Assembly: GCF_901709675.1 (NCBI RefSeq)
Contig: NC_051102.1
Location: forward strand, 7,289,412-7,353,411
DNA from: Syngnathus acus
Taxonomy: Eukaryota > Chordata > Actinopteri > Syngnathiformes > Syngnathidae
DNA length: 64,000 nucleotides
Reading direction: 5' to 3'
In this document: in pieces, positions 9,317 to 19,987 of the stretch
Position numbering within the stretch: position 1 is the first letter of the stretch
Layout: every line of letters starts with the position of its first letter
Translations under genes and position numbers: made by a program
The notes under the pieces: generated by a model
What the model was told of the DNA's origin: nothing
The model's database searches: none
The model's input: the letters and a program-made list of their open reading frames with translations, nothing else

Positions 9317-11844
9317 ATGCGCCGGCAGGCCGTCTGCGCGTGCCTGATGCTGGCCGCGGCATCGGCGCTCAGCCTATCAGGTGAGTGCCGGGTCAAAGCG
9401 GCCTACAGCAGGCGGGCGGGCCGGGGCGGCTGAAGCAGCGCCATGCTGCGCTTGTGCTGCACTTCCTCAGTCTTCTCCAGGCCGCCCGAGGCTCACATGC
9501 TGCTGCGCTCGCGCCGTGCCAACTCTTTCCTGGAGGAACTCAAGCCGCCGTCCAAGGAGCGCGAGTGCATGGAGGAGACATGCGACTTCGAGGAGGCGCG
9601 CGAGATCTTTAAGGTTCGAGAGGCCACGGTGAGTTAAAGAGAACCTTGTGACGAGCTTGGGATGCTGTACATGATCCCAAGTACTTTGGTTTCATCCCCC
9701 AAAAAATCAATGTCATCATTTGAAAGACCTCAACCATGCATCTCATTTTGGGGTTTTCCTTAAACTTTTGCAGCTGGAGTTCTGGACGGTGTACAGAGGT
9801 GAGACACAAGGACAGCCATGAACACAAATCGTTGGGACAAAGGAGGCCACGCCCACTGTGCCTGCATCTATGTGCGTGCATTCCAGACGGCAACCAGTGC
9901 GAATCCAACAGGTGTGTCCACGGGAGGTGCGTGGACATACTGCAAGATTACGTGTGCACCTGTGACCAAGGATACGAGGGAAAGTACTGCCAACACGGTC
10001 AGTACAACGCACCCAACCCGTTCCGTGGCATGAGCAGGATGAGGAGTGCATGTGTTATCCTTTTGAAATAGTTGACCTCTGGCTTTTGGGGAGGCCTCAA
10101 AACTATTTGCCCCTGAGCCATCCAAAAATGTGAGGCGGATGCCAAAAGCACGTCATTTGGGCCGCAAGCACTACTCGGGAACGCGTACAAACCAAGCCCG
10201 ATAGGAAGCGTGCCGACGGTGTTGACAAAAAACGGCGGGGCGGGGCAGGGCGAGGGTGGGGCCGGGCCACTCAACGGCCGTGCCTGACGACGACGCTTAT
10301 CATCCCAGCTCTATCAGCCACCAACTGCAGCGTGAACAACGGCAACTGCGACCACGAGTGCACCGAGAGTGAGGATGGCCTGAGGCGGACGTGCGGCTGC
10401 GTGGACGGCTACAAGCTGCAAGACGACGGCAAGAGATGCGTCGCCAAAGGTGAGGAATAGGTGTCGGCAAGCGGGCAAGAGCCGAGGATTCCGCCCACCA
10501 GCGTCTCGTCACCTGCGCGCAGGGTCGTCGTCGTGCGGGCAGCTGCTGATCGGACGTTCGTCCTACGCCCGGCCCGTTGATGGCCTTATGCCCTGGATGG
10601 TGGGCGGGGAGGTGGGCAAGAAGGGCGAGAGTCCTTGGCAGGTGAGCCAGTGCCAGCAGTGCCAGTCACCGGCATTCAATGTCGAGTTGTTGCCGGCGAG
10701 CCAAAGCAAATACAAGTCCAAAAGTCATCTTGAGGCAGCGCTGTCACCGAGTTTAGCTGGTAATGAGAACACGGCTACCGCCAGGTCCTGCTGCAGAATT
10801 CCAAGGGTCGTTTCCACTGCGGCGGCGTGCTGATTGACCGGAACTGGGTCTTGACGGCCGCCCACTGTCTGGAAAACAACCTGCGCTTCCGAGTGCGACT
10901 GGGTGAGTCGACGCGCCCAAAGAGGGAAACTAGGCAGGAGTCCGTCCGCACATTACTTTTGCCCGTGCCTGTCTTTCTGCTCCAAACTGCCTGAAAAAAA
11001 AAGAATGACCGTGTCACTATTGGTCTATGTACACTTCATCGTGCCACCTCAAACTCAGAACCTGGGGAGCTTACTGCCGCTAGAGTTGGAAGGATTCGGC
11101 GCTTAATGCAAATCAGCCAATCAGTGGTTTTAAGTCTGGCGTGACCAGACAGCGCGGTTTGAGCGGGACTCTGCCGGTTTGGAGCCCCGTGTCCCTGCGC
11201 CGCTTTTTGCCAACCCCGTCCTAGGAATGAGTCACCCAATAGTGACGCGCCGGTTGCTGTCGCCAGGTGACTACGAGCGTTTCCGCGACGAGGGCACCGA
11301 GGTGATGCTGAAAGTCAGCAAGAACGTCCCGCACCCCGACTACGACAGCACCTCGGTGGACAACGACATCGCTCTCCTGCGCCTGGAGAGCCCGGCGCCC
11401 TTCTCCGACTACATCCTGCCGGCGTGCCTGCCGGGCCGCGGGCTGGCCGAGAGGGTCCTCCACCGCAACGGTACCCAGACGGTGGTGACGGGCTGGGGCA
11501 AGGAAAGCCAGGAGAGCCAGCGCTTCAGCTCGGCGCTCAACGTCATCCGGGTGCCGCTGGTCGGCCGCGAGGTGTGCGCCGCCCACATGTCGCACAACAT
11601 CTCCGACAACGTGCTGTGCGGCGGCGTCCTGGGTCAGAGTATGGACGCCTGCGAGGGCGACAGCGGCGGCCCCATGGTGACGCTGCACGCTGACACCTGG
11701 TTCCTGGTGGGCCTGGTGTCCTGGGGCGAGGGCTGCGGGCGCCGGGACAGGCTGGGCATCTACACCAAGGTGTCCAACTACAACGAGTGGATTGATCGCG
11801 TGCGCCAGGACTGGGACAGACGTTCGCAGCCGCCCCAACCCTGA
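9317..11844 (+). CDS. proc: vitamin K-dependent protein C-like serine protease
   Basis: Secreted liver zymogen; protein C, once activated, inactivates factors Va and VIIIa. Exons: 9317-9380, 9471-9628, 9774-9798, 9887-9997, 10309-10449, 10523-10641, 10785-10902 and 11267-11844 (1314 nt, 437 aa). Order: signal peptide ([20 protein letters not shown]); propeptide ending in the furin site RSRR; Gla domain ([17 protein letters not shown]); the 25-nt aromatic-stack exon usual in this family; EGF-1 ([10 protein letters not shown]); EGF-2 ([13 protein letters not shown]); linker Cys; trypsin domain. The triad is intact: His in LTAAHC, Asp in DNDIALL, Ser in GDSGGP, with the S1 Asp in DACEGDSGG. The segments [20 protein letters not shown] and the LNVIRVPLV region favour protein C over factors VII, IX and X. 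Odd point: the activation junction reads MPW-MVGG rather than Arg-(I/V/L)VGG. Poly(A) signal at 11858-11863. Confidence 0.9.
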
Positions 11845-11857
11845 TGCGCGCCACCCT

Positions 11858-11863
11858 AATAAA
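11858..11863 (+). terminator. poly(A) signal of proc
   Basis: AATAAA starts 14 nt after the stop codon, followed by T/G-rich sequence (CATTTCAACTCGTTGCCGTG), giving a very short 3' UTR. Confidence 0.75.
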
Positions 11864-12187
11864 GTCATTTCAACTCGTTGCCGTGTTTTCATTCGGTTCC
11901 CAGTTGCAGCCCGCTCTTGCTTAACTTCCTGTTACACTCCTTGAGACGTTTCTGCACCGCGTCTTGTTGTAGTAGACAGGCACCCAAGTTTGACGTGAAG
12001 TGGGTCGGGCAGGGCTAATTTCTTTCCCCCACTTATCACTTATTATTTTTCCTGCGCCCACTGATGATTGACAACTGCAAGAGGAGGAAATGACAACTAC
12101 AGCGACCCCCCGCGGACACAAGCAGCCTTTTGACAAAGACGCCATCAAAGGCAAGGAGTAAAGTTACCTTCATTCTTGAACTTTTTT

Positions 12188-12813
12188 TTATTCAGCTTCC
12201 TGAGAAACTGCTCTTGAGTAGAAGCTGTCCGTGTCCGACTCCAAATCCCCTGAGCTTGCGTGGGACGGGTGAGAGCCTCGCCTCCTCCTCAACTCGTCCT
12301 CGTATCGCTGCAGCTGAGCCAAGAAGCCGGGATTGGGAGCGATCACGGGCCGGGCGGCCTTCACCTTCTGTCGACGGCAAACGACCATCTTTACTGACTG
12401 GGACTCTTTCATGCATCTCGTTATGACAGACTTGAGTTTCGAAAAGAGAAGGAGCCGCGCCCCCGCGTCACCTTGAGTGCGTCCGCCAGCGCCATCCGCT
12501 GGTGCTTCATGAGGTATGCGGCGCAGATGGTGGCCGAGCGGCTTCGCCCGTTCTTGCAGTAGACCAGGCACCGGCCGCCATTTTTAGCTTCGGCGTGGAT
12601 GGCGTCGGCGCAGGCGTCAAAGTGGCTGTAGAGGTCGTCGTCTGGGCGGTCACTCACCGGGACTCGTGTGACGGTAATGGTGTCAGGAAAAGGTTGTCGC
12701 CGAGTCACGTTGATGCAGAGCGTCACTGCCCCCCGCTGGAGCAGCTCGGGACTGCAGGCCGAGCGAGCGTTGCTGATAGCGAGCGAGTTGGTCACCTGGC
12801 AGACAGGCTGCAT
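12188..12813 (-). CDS. dusp28: dual-specificity phosphatase 28
   Basis: Small atypical dual-specificity phosphatase. Two exons on the minus strand, 12813-12472 and 12367-12188 (522 nt, 173 aa; human DUSP28 is 176). The P-loop reads LVYCKNGRSRSA: Cys and Arg of the CX5R motif are present, but the usual His before Cys is Tyr, as in mammalian DUSP28. An Asp-rich loop (PVSDRPDDDLYSH) lies in the general-acid position. AARPVIAPNPGFLAQLQRYE after the intron is the conserved C-terminal helix region. The tail is Ser/Glu-rich. The stop codon overlaps a poly(A) signal. It converges on proc, with 343 nt between stop codons. Confidence 0.93.
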
Positions 12814-12840
12814 GGTCTTCGTCCCTCCTCCTCCTCGATG

Positions 12841-12867
12841 TGTATCGATGAATCGTTACACCCCTAG
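12841..12867 (-). mobile_element. terminal fragment of hAT-like element at satellite edge
   Basis: Read on the minus strand this is CTAGGGGTGTAACGATTCAT followed by CGATACA, a common hAT-type terminus in fish. It ends exactly where the satellite begins. Only one end is visible. Confidence 0.4.
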
Positions 12868-15800
12868 TTTCAAACTACTTTTAGGGTTTCTAAGAATAGG
12901 GTTTCTAACTAGGCTTTCAAAACTAGGGTTAGGGTTTTTCCGACCAGGGTTTCCAAGGAGTTTTGCCATTGCTAATTAGGGTTTCAAACTAGGGTTAGGG
13001 TTTCCGACTAGGGTTTTAAACCAAGGTTACGGTTGCAAACTAGGTTTTAAAGCTAGGCTTAAGGTTTCCAACGAGGCTTTCAAACTACTTTTAGGGTTTC
13101 TAAGATTAGGGTTTCTAACTAGGCTTTCAAAACTAGGGTTAGGGTTTTCGACTAGGGTTTCCAAAATTAGGGTTAGGATTAGGGTTGGGGTTAGGGTTTC
13201 TAACTAGGCTTTCAAAACTAGGGTTAGGGTTAGGGTTAGACTTAGAGTTAGGGTTAGAGTTAGAGTTAGGGTTAGGGTTAGGGTTAGGGTTAGAGTTAAG
13301 GTTAGGGTTAGGGTTAGGGTTACTAACTAGGCTTTCAAAACTAGAGTTAGGGTTAGGGTTTGTAACTAGGCTTTCAAAACTAGGGTTAGGGTTTCCGACT
13401 AGGGTTTCCAAGGAGTTTTGCCATCGCTAATTACGGTTTCAAACTAGGCTCAGGGTTTCCGACTAGGGTTTTAAACCAAGGTTAGGGTTTCAAACTAGGT
13501 TTTAAAGCTAGGGTTAGGGTTTCCAACGAGGGTTTCAAACTACTTTTAGGGTTTCTAAGATTGGGGTTTCTAACTAGGCTTTCAAAACTAGGGTTAGGGT
13601 TTTCGACTAGGGTTTCCAAAGTTAGGGTTAGGGTTAGGATTAGGGTTGGGGTTTCTAACTAGGCTTTCAAAACTAGGGTTAGGGTTTCCGACCAGGGTTT
13701 CCAAGGAGTTTTGCCATCGCTAATTAAAGTTTCAAACAAGGGGTAGGGTTTCCGACTAGGGTTTTAAACCAAGCTTAGGGTTACAAACTAGTTTTTAAAG
13801 CTAAGGTTAGGGTTTCCAACGAGGGTTTCAAACTACTTTTAGGGTTTCTAAGATTAGGGTTTCTAACTAGGCTTTCAAAACTAGGGTTAGGGTTTCCGAC
13901 CAGGGTTTCCAAGGAGTTTTGCCATCGCTAATTAAAGTTTCAAACAAGGGGTAGGGTTTCCGACTAGGGTTTTAAACCAAGCTTAGGGTTACAAACTAGT
14001 TTTTAAAGCTAAGGTTAGGGTTTCCAACGAGGGTTTCAAACTACTTTTAGGGTTTCTAAGATTAGGGTTTCTAACTAGGCTTTCAAAACTAGGGTTAGGG
14101 TCTCCGACCAGGGTTTCCAAGGAGTTTTGCCATTGCTAATTAGGGTTTCAAACTAGGGTTAGGGTTTCCGACTAGGGTTTTAAACCAAGGTTACGGTTGC
14201 AAACTAGGTTTTAAAGCTAGGCTTAAGGTTTCCAACGAGGCTTTCAAACTACTTTTAGGGTTTCTAAGATTAGGGTTTCTAACTAGGCTTTCAAAACTAG
14301 GGTTAGGGTTTTCGACTAGGGTTTCCAAAATTAGGGTTAGGATTAGGGTTGGGGTTAGGGTTTCTAACTAGGCTTTCAAAACTAGGGTTAGGGTTAGGGT
14401 TAGACTTAGAGTTAGGGTTAGAGTTAGAGTTAGGGTTAGGGTTAGGGTTAGGGTTAGGGTTAGGGTTAGAGTTAAGGTTAGGGTTAGGGTTACTAACTAG
14501 GCTTTCAAAACTAGAGTTAGGGTTAGGGTTTGTAACTAGGCTTTCAAAACTAGGGTTAGGGTTTCCGACTAGGGTTTCCAAGGAGTTTTGCCATCGCTAA
14601 TTACGGTTTCAAACTAGGCTCAGGGTTTCCGACTAGGGTTTTAAACCAAGGTTAGGGTTTCAAACTAGGTTTTAAAGCTAGGGTTAGGGTTTCCAACGAG
14701 GGTTTCAAACTACTTTTAGGGTTTCTAAGATTGGGGTTTCTAACTAGGCTTTCAAAACTAGGGTTAGGGTTTTCGACTAGGGTTTCCAAAGTTAGGGTTA
14801 GGGTTAGGGTTAGGGTTGGGGTTTCTAACTAGGCTTTCAAAACTAGGGTTAGGGTTTCCGACCAGGGTTTCCAAGGAGTTTTGCCATCGCTAATTAAAGT
14901 TTCAAACAAGGGGTAGGGTTTCCGACTAGGGTTTTAAACCAAGCTTAGGGTTACAAACTAGTTTTTAAAGCTAAGGTTAGGGTTTCCAACGAGGGTTTCA
15001 AACTACTTTTAGGGTTTCTAAGATTAGGGTTTCTAACTAGGCTTTCAAAACTAGGGTTAGGGTTTCCGACCAGGGTTTCCAAGGAGTTTTGCCATCGCTA
15101 ATTAAAGTTTCAAACAAGGGGTAGGGTTTCCGACTAGGGTTTTAAACCAAGCTTAGGGTTACAAACTAGATTTTAAAGCTAAGGTTAGGGTTTCCAACGA
15201 GGGTTTCAAACTACTTTTAGGGTTTCTAAGATTAGGGTTTCTAACTAGGCTTTCAAAACTAGGGTTAGGGTCTCCGACCAGGGTTTCCAAGGAGTTTTGC
15301 CATTGCTAATTAGGGTTTCAAACTAGGGTTAGGGTTTCCGACTAGGGTTTTTAAACCAAGGTTACGGTTGCAAACTAGGTTTTAAAGCTAGGCTTAAGGT
15401 TTCCAACGAGGCTTTCAAACTACTTTTAGGGTTTCTAAGATTAGGGTTTCTAACTAGGCTTTCAAAACTAGGGTTAGGGTTTTCGACTAGGGTTTCCAAA
15501 ATTAGGGTTAGGATTAGGGTTGGGGTTAGGGTTTCTAACTAGGCTTTCAAAACTAGGGTTAGGGTTAGGGTTAGACTTAGAGTTAGGGTTAGAGTTAGAG
15601 TTAGGGTTAGGGTTAGGGTTAGGGTTAGGCTTAGGGTTAGGGTTAGAGTTAAGGTTAGGGTTAGGGTTACTAACTAGGCTTTCAAAACTAGAGTTAGGGT
15701 TAGGGTTTGTAACTAGGCTTTCAAAACTAGGGTTAGGGTTTCCGACTAGGGTTTCCAAGGAGTTTTGCCATCGCTAATTACGGTTTCAAACTAGGCTCAG

Positions 15801-18800
15801 GGTTTCCGACTAGGGTTTTAAACCAAGGTTAGGGTTTCAAACTAGGTTTTAAAGCTAGGGTTAGGGTTTCCAACGAGGGTTTCAAACTACTTTTAGGGTT
15901 TCTAAGATTGGGGTTTCTAACTAGGCTTTCAAAACTAGGGTTAGGGTTTTCGACTAGGGTTTCCAAAGTTAGGGTTAGGGTTAGGATTAGGGTTGGGGTT
16001 TCTAACTAGGCTTTCAAAACTAGGGTTAGGGTTTCCGACCAGGGTTTCCAAGGAGTTTTGCCATCGCTAATTAAAGTTTCAAACAAGGGGTAGGGTTTCC
16101 GACTAGGGTTTTAAACCAAGCTTAGGGTTACAAACTAGTTTTTAAAGCTAAGGTTAGGGTTTCCAACGAGGGTTTCAAACTACTTTTAGGGTTTCTAAGA
16201 TTAGGGTTTCTAACTAGGCTTTCAAAACTAGGGTTAGGGTTTCCGACCAGGGTTTCCAAGGAGTTTTGCCATCGCTAATTAAAGTTTCAAACAAGGGGTA
16301 GGGTTTCCGACTAGGGTTTTAAACCAAGCTTAGGGTTACAAACTAGTTTTTAAAGCTAAGGTTAGGGTTTCCAACGAGGGTTTCAAACTACTTTTAGGGT
16401 TTCTAAGATTAGGGTTTCTAACTAGGCTTTCAAAACTAGGGTTAGGGTCTCCGACCAGGGTTTCCAAGGAGTTTTGCCATTGCTAATTAGGGTTTCAAAC
16501 TAGGGTTAGGGTTTCCGACTAGGGTTTTAAACCAAGGTTACGGTTGCAAACTAGGTTTTAAAGCTAGGCTTAAGGTTTCCAACGAGGCTTTCAAACTACT
16601 TTTAGGGTTTCTAAGATTAGGGTTTCTAACTAGGCTTTCAAAACTAGGGTTAGGGTTTTCGACTAGGGTTTCCAAAATTAGGGTTAGGATTAGGGTTGGG
16701 GTTAGGGTTTCTAACTAGGCTTTCAAAACTAGGGTTAGGGTTAGGGTTAGACTTAGAGTTAGGGTTAGAGTTAGAGTTAGGGTTAGGGTTAGGGTTAGGG
16801 TTAGGGTTAGGGTTAGAGTTAAGGTTAGGGTTAGGGTTACTAACTAGGCTTTCAAAACTAGAGTTAGGGTTAGGGTTTGTAACTAGGCTTTCAAAACTAG
16901 GGTTAGGGTTTCCGACTAGGGTTTCCAAGGAGTTTTGCCATCGCTAATTACGGTTTCAAACTAGGCTCAGGGTTTCCGACTAGGGTTTTAAACCAAGGTT
17001 AGGGTTTCAAACTAGGTTTTAAAGCTAGGGTTAGGGTTTCCAACGAGGGTTTCAAACTACTTTTAGGGTTTCTAAGATTGGGGTTTCTAACTAGGCTTTC
17101 AAAACTAGGGTTAGGGTTTTCGACTAGGGTTTCCAAAGTTAGGGTTAGGGTTAGGATTAGGGTTGGGGTTTCTAACTAGGCTTTCAAAACTAGGGTTAGG
17201 GTTTCCGACCAGGGTTTCCAAGGAGTTTTGCCATCGCTAATTAAAGTTTCAAACAAGGGGTAGGGTTTCCGACTAGGGTTTTAAACCAAGCTTAGGGTTA
17301 CAAACTAGGTTTTAAAGCTAAGGTTAGGGTTTCCAACGAGGGTTTCAAACTACTTTTAGGGTTTCTAAGATTAGGGTTTCTAACTAGGCTTTCAAAACTA
17401 GGGTTAGGGTTTCCGACCAGGGTTTCCAAGGAGTTTTGCCATCGCTAATTAAAGTTTCAAACAAGGGGTAGGGTTTCCGACTAGGGTTTTAAACCAAGCT
17501 TAGGGTTACAAACTAGTTTTTAAAGCTAAGGTTAGGGTTTCCAACGAGGGTTTCAAACTACTTTTAGGGTTTCTAAGATTAGGGTTTCTAACTAGGCTTT
17601 CAAAACTAGGGTTAGGGTCTCCGACCAGGGTTTCCAAGGAGTTTTGCCATTGCTAATTAGGGTTTCAAACTAGGGTTAGGGTTTCCGACTAGGGTTTTAA
17701 ACCAAGGTTACGGTTGCAAACTAGGTTTTAAAGCTAGGCTTAAGGTTTCCAACGAGGCTTTCAAACTACTTTTAGGGTTTCTAAGATTAGGGTTTCTAAC
17801 TAGGCTTTCAAAACTAGGGTTAGGGTTTTCGACTAGGGTTTCCAAAATTAGGGTTAGGATTAGGGTTGGGGTTAGGGTTTCTAACTAGGCTTTCAAAACT
17901 AGGGTTAGGGTTAGGGTTAGGGTTAGACTTAGAGTTAGGGTTAGAGTTAGGGTTAGGGTTAGGGTTAGGGTTAGGGTTAGGGTTAGAGTTAGAGTTAAGG
18001 TTAGGGTTAGGGTTACTAACTAGGCTTTCAAAACTAGAGTTAGGGTTAGGGTTTGTAACTAGGCTTTCAAAACTAGGGTTAGGGTTTCCGACTAGGGTTT
18101 CCAAGGAGTTTTGCCATCGCTAATTACGGTTTCAAACTAGGCTCAGGGTTTCCGACTAGGGTTTTAAACCAAGGTTAGGGTTTCAAACTAGGTTTTAAAG
18201 CTAGGGTTAGGGTTTCCAACGAGGGTTTCAAACTACTTTTAGGGTTTCTAAGATTGGGGTTTCTAACTAGGCTTTCAAAACTAGGGTTAGGGTTTTCGAC
18301 TAGGGTTTCCAAAGTTAGGGTTAGGGTTAGGATTAGGGTTGGGGTTTCTAACTAGGCTTTCAAAACTAGGGTTAGGGTTTCCGACCAGGGTTTCCAAGGA
18401 GTTTTGCCATCGCTAATTAAAGTTTCAAACAAGGGGTAGGGTTTCCGACTAGGGTTTTAAACCAAGCTTAGGGTTACAAACTAGTTTTTAAAGCTAAGGT
18501 TAGGGTTTCCAACGAGGGTTTCAAACTACTTTTAGGGTTTCTAAGATTAGGGTTTCTAACTAGGCTTTCAAAACTAGGGTTAGGGTTTCCGACCAGGGTT
18601 TCCAAGGAGTTTTGCCATCGCTAATTAAAGTTTCAAACAAGGGGTAGGGTTTCCGACTAGGGTTTTAAACCAAGCTTAGGGTTACAAACTAGTTTTTAAA
18701 GCTAAGGTTAGGGTTTCCAACGAGGGTTTCAAACTACTTTTAGGGTTTCTAAGATTAGGGTTTCTAACTAGGCTTTCAAAACTAGGGTTAGGGTCTCCGA

Positions 18801-18893
18801 CCAGGGTTTCCAAGGAGTTTTGCCATTGCTAATTAGGGTTTCAAGCTAGGGTTAGGGTTTCCGACTAGGGTTTTAAATCAAGGTTAGGGTTAC
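12868..18893 (+). repeat. higher-order satellite of TTAGGG-like units, about 6 kb
   Basis: The plus strand repeats phrases such as CTAGGGTTAGGGTTTCCGAC and GGCTTTCAAAACTAGGG. A marker, GTTTTGCCAT, occurs near 12961, 13418, 13710, 13918, 14126, 14587, 14879 and so on. This gives subunits of about 460, 292, 208 and 208 bp that together form a super-repeat of about 1.17 kb. The expanded (GGGTTA)n subunit returns at about 13139, 14303, 15474, 16650 and 17820 (steps 1164, 1171, 1176 and 1170), so there are five full super-repeats plus edges. Copies differ mainly in the number of GGGTTA units. Open frames inside encode only Gly-Leu or Asn-Pro runs and are by-products. Confidence 0.95.
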
Positions 18894-19987
18894 AAAGTGT
18901 TTTAAGCTCAGCACGTTCATTTTCAGATTCAAGTTTTTTTCAAGTACGAGTTTTGTTTTTCAACTACAACTTCTGACCCCAATCTACTGCCATAGACTTG
19001 TTGCAGGCAACAAAACGAACATGAAATGAAAATGTTAGAGTCGGTCGTAAAAGTCGACACTCACGTTGCCTCCTCGACGTCTTCTAAAAGTGCATGGCGT
19101 TGGCAGGCTCATATTTGTTGCACGCACGTCTGGCCGGCCTCTGGGTCCTAAAGTGCGTTAGCACACAGGACGACCCCAAACAAACACAACTCGCACTTAA
19201 GAGGGAGTCGCTGATGGTGTGGGGTACACTTGCCTGTCTTGTGTGCAATTGGAGCCGAAAGAAGCAACCAAGACGAATGGCAATCAAATTTTTTTTATTG
19301 TCGATTCATCCTACGTGCAAACAGCAAAAGGATGACGTTGACATTGCAGTTGTCGCTTCGCTCATCCAAGCCAGAGAAAAGCTCCAACTGCAAGGCACGC
19401 TCGTCTCACCAATTGCGCATTCTCAACACAGCGCAAAATAAAGTGGACAACACGCTGCGGTGCGGCCCTCACACGGCAGTGAAAGCAGAGCCTTTGCGTG
19501 TCGGCCAGCGGGTGGCGCAAGCGCGCTTGATTGAACGTTAAGCTCCATCTCATCACCAAAAAGGCAAAGTTGTCTTAGAAAAGCAGAATCACACAGTCAG
19601 CGAGCTCCGCCCCCGCCGCCTCGTCATCGGCTGTTGTCATGCAGCAAAAACAAGAATGACAAATGGCGATCAAAGCAGTTCCCTCACCTTGCTCTCCAGC
19701 AAGTGGCGTGCCTGCCACCCATGAGCACGACTTTGCGTTTGGGCTGTGCAACTTTCTGTCATGTGAATCTTGCGGGCGCAGCTTCTCACGTCACACGCGT
19801 CTACTTATGTCTTTCTCGACATCGCTCGTGCTTTTTGCAAATCTGGTGACAATCAAAGCACGCCATTCGAATGATACGTCAACGCAGCTTAGTAAGTCGC
19901 GCGCACAAAGCCGACTCGGTGGGCGGCGCAGTCAGCGGAGCAGCGCTTTATGGCCCCGGCCGGCGGCTCGCCGCGGAAGGGCCGAAA
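18894..19987 (-). other. vcpip1 3' UTR and spacer
   Basis: No coding exon recognised. A minus-strand poly(A) signal (TTTATT on the plus strand, 19294-19299) would give vcpip1 a 3' UTR of roughly 0.7 kb. The rest up to the satellite is unique-looking AT-rich sequence. Confidence 0.5.

Noticed and set aside
11221-11892. 223-codon minus-strand frame opposite the proc protease exon
   Set aside because: Antisense shadow of a GC-rich coding exon; Ala/Val/His-rich with no family resemblance.
13139-18123. Open frames inside the satellite encoding Gly-Leu or Asn-Pro runs on both strands
   Set aside because: They follow directly from the GGGTTA repeat read in phase; length tracks the repeat number, there is no splice context and no start signal.
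12868-18893. True telomere at or near a chromosome end
   Set aside because: Unique genes continue on both sides and the repeat is a degenerate higher-order array, not plain (TTAGGG)n.
12868-18893. CRISPR-like array
   Set aside because: Regular spacing comes from a eukaryotic satellite; there are no unique spacers between repeats and no cas genes, and the genome is intron-rich.
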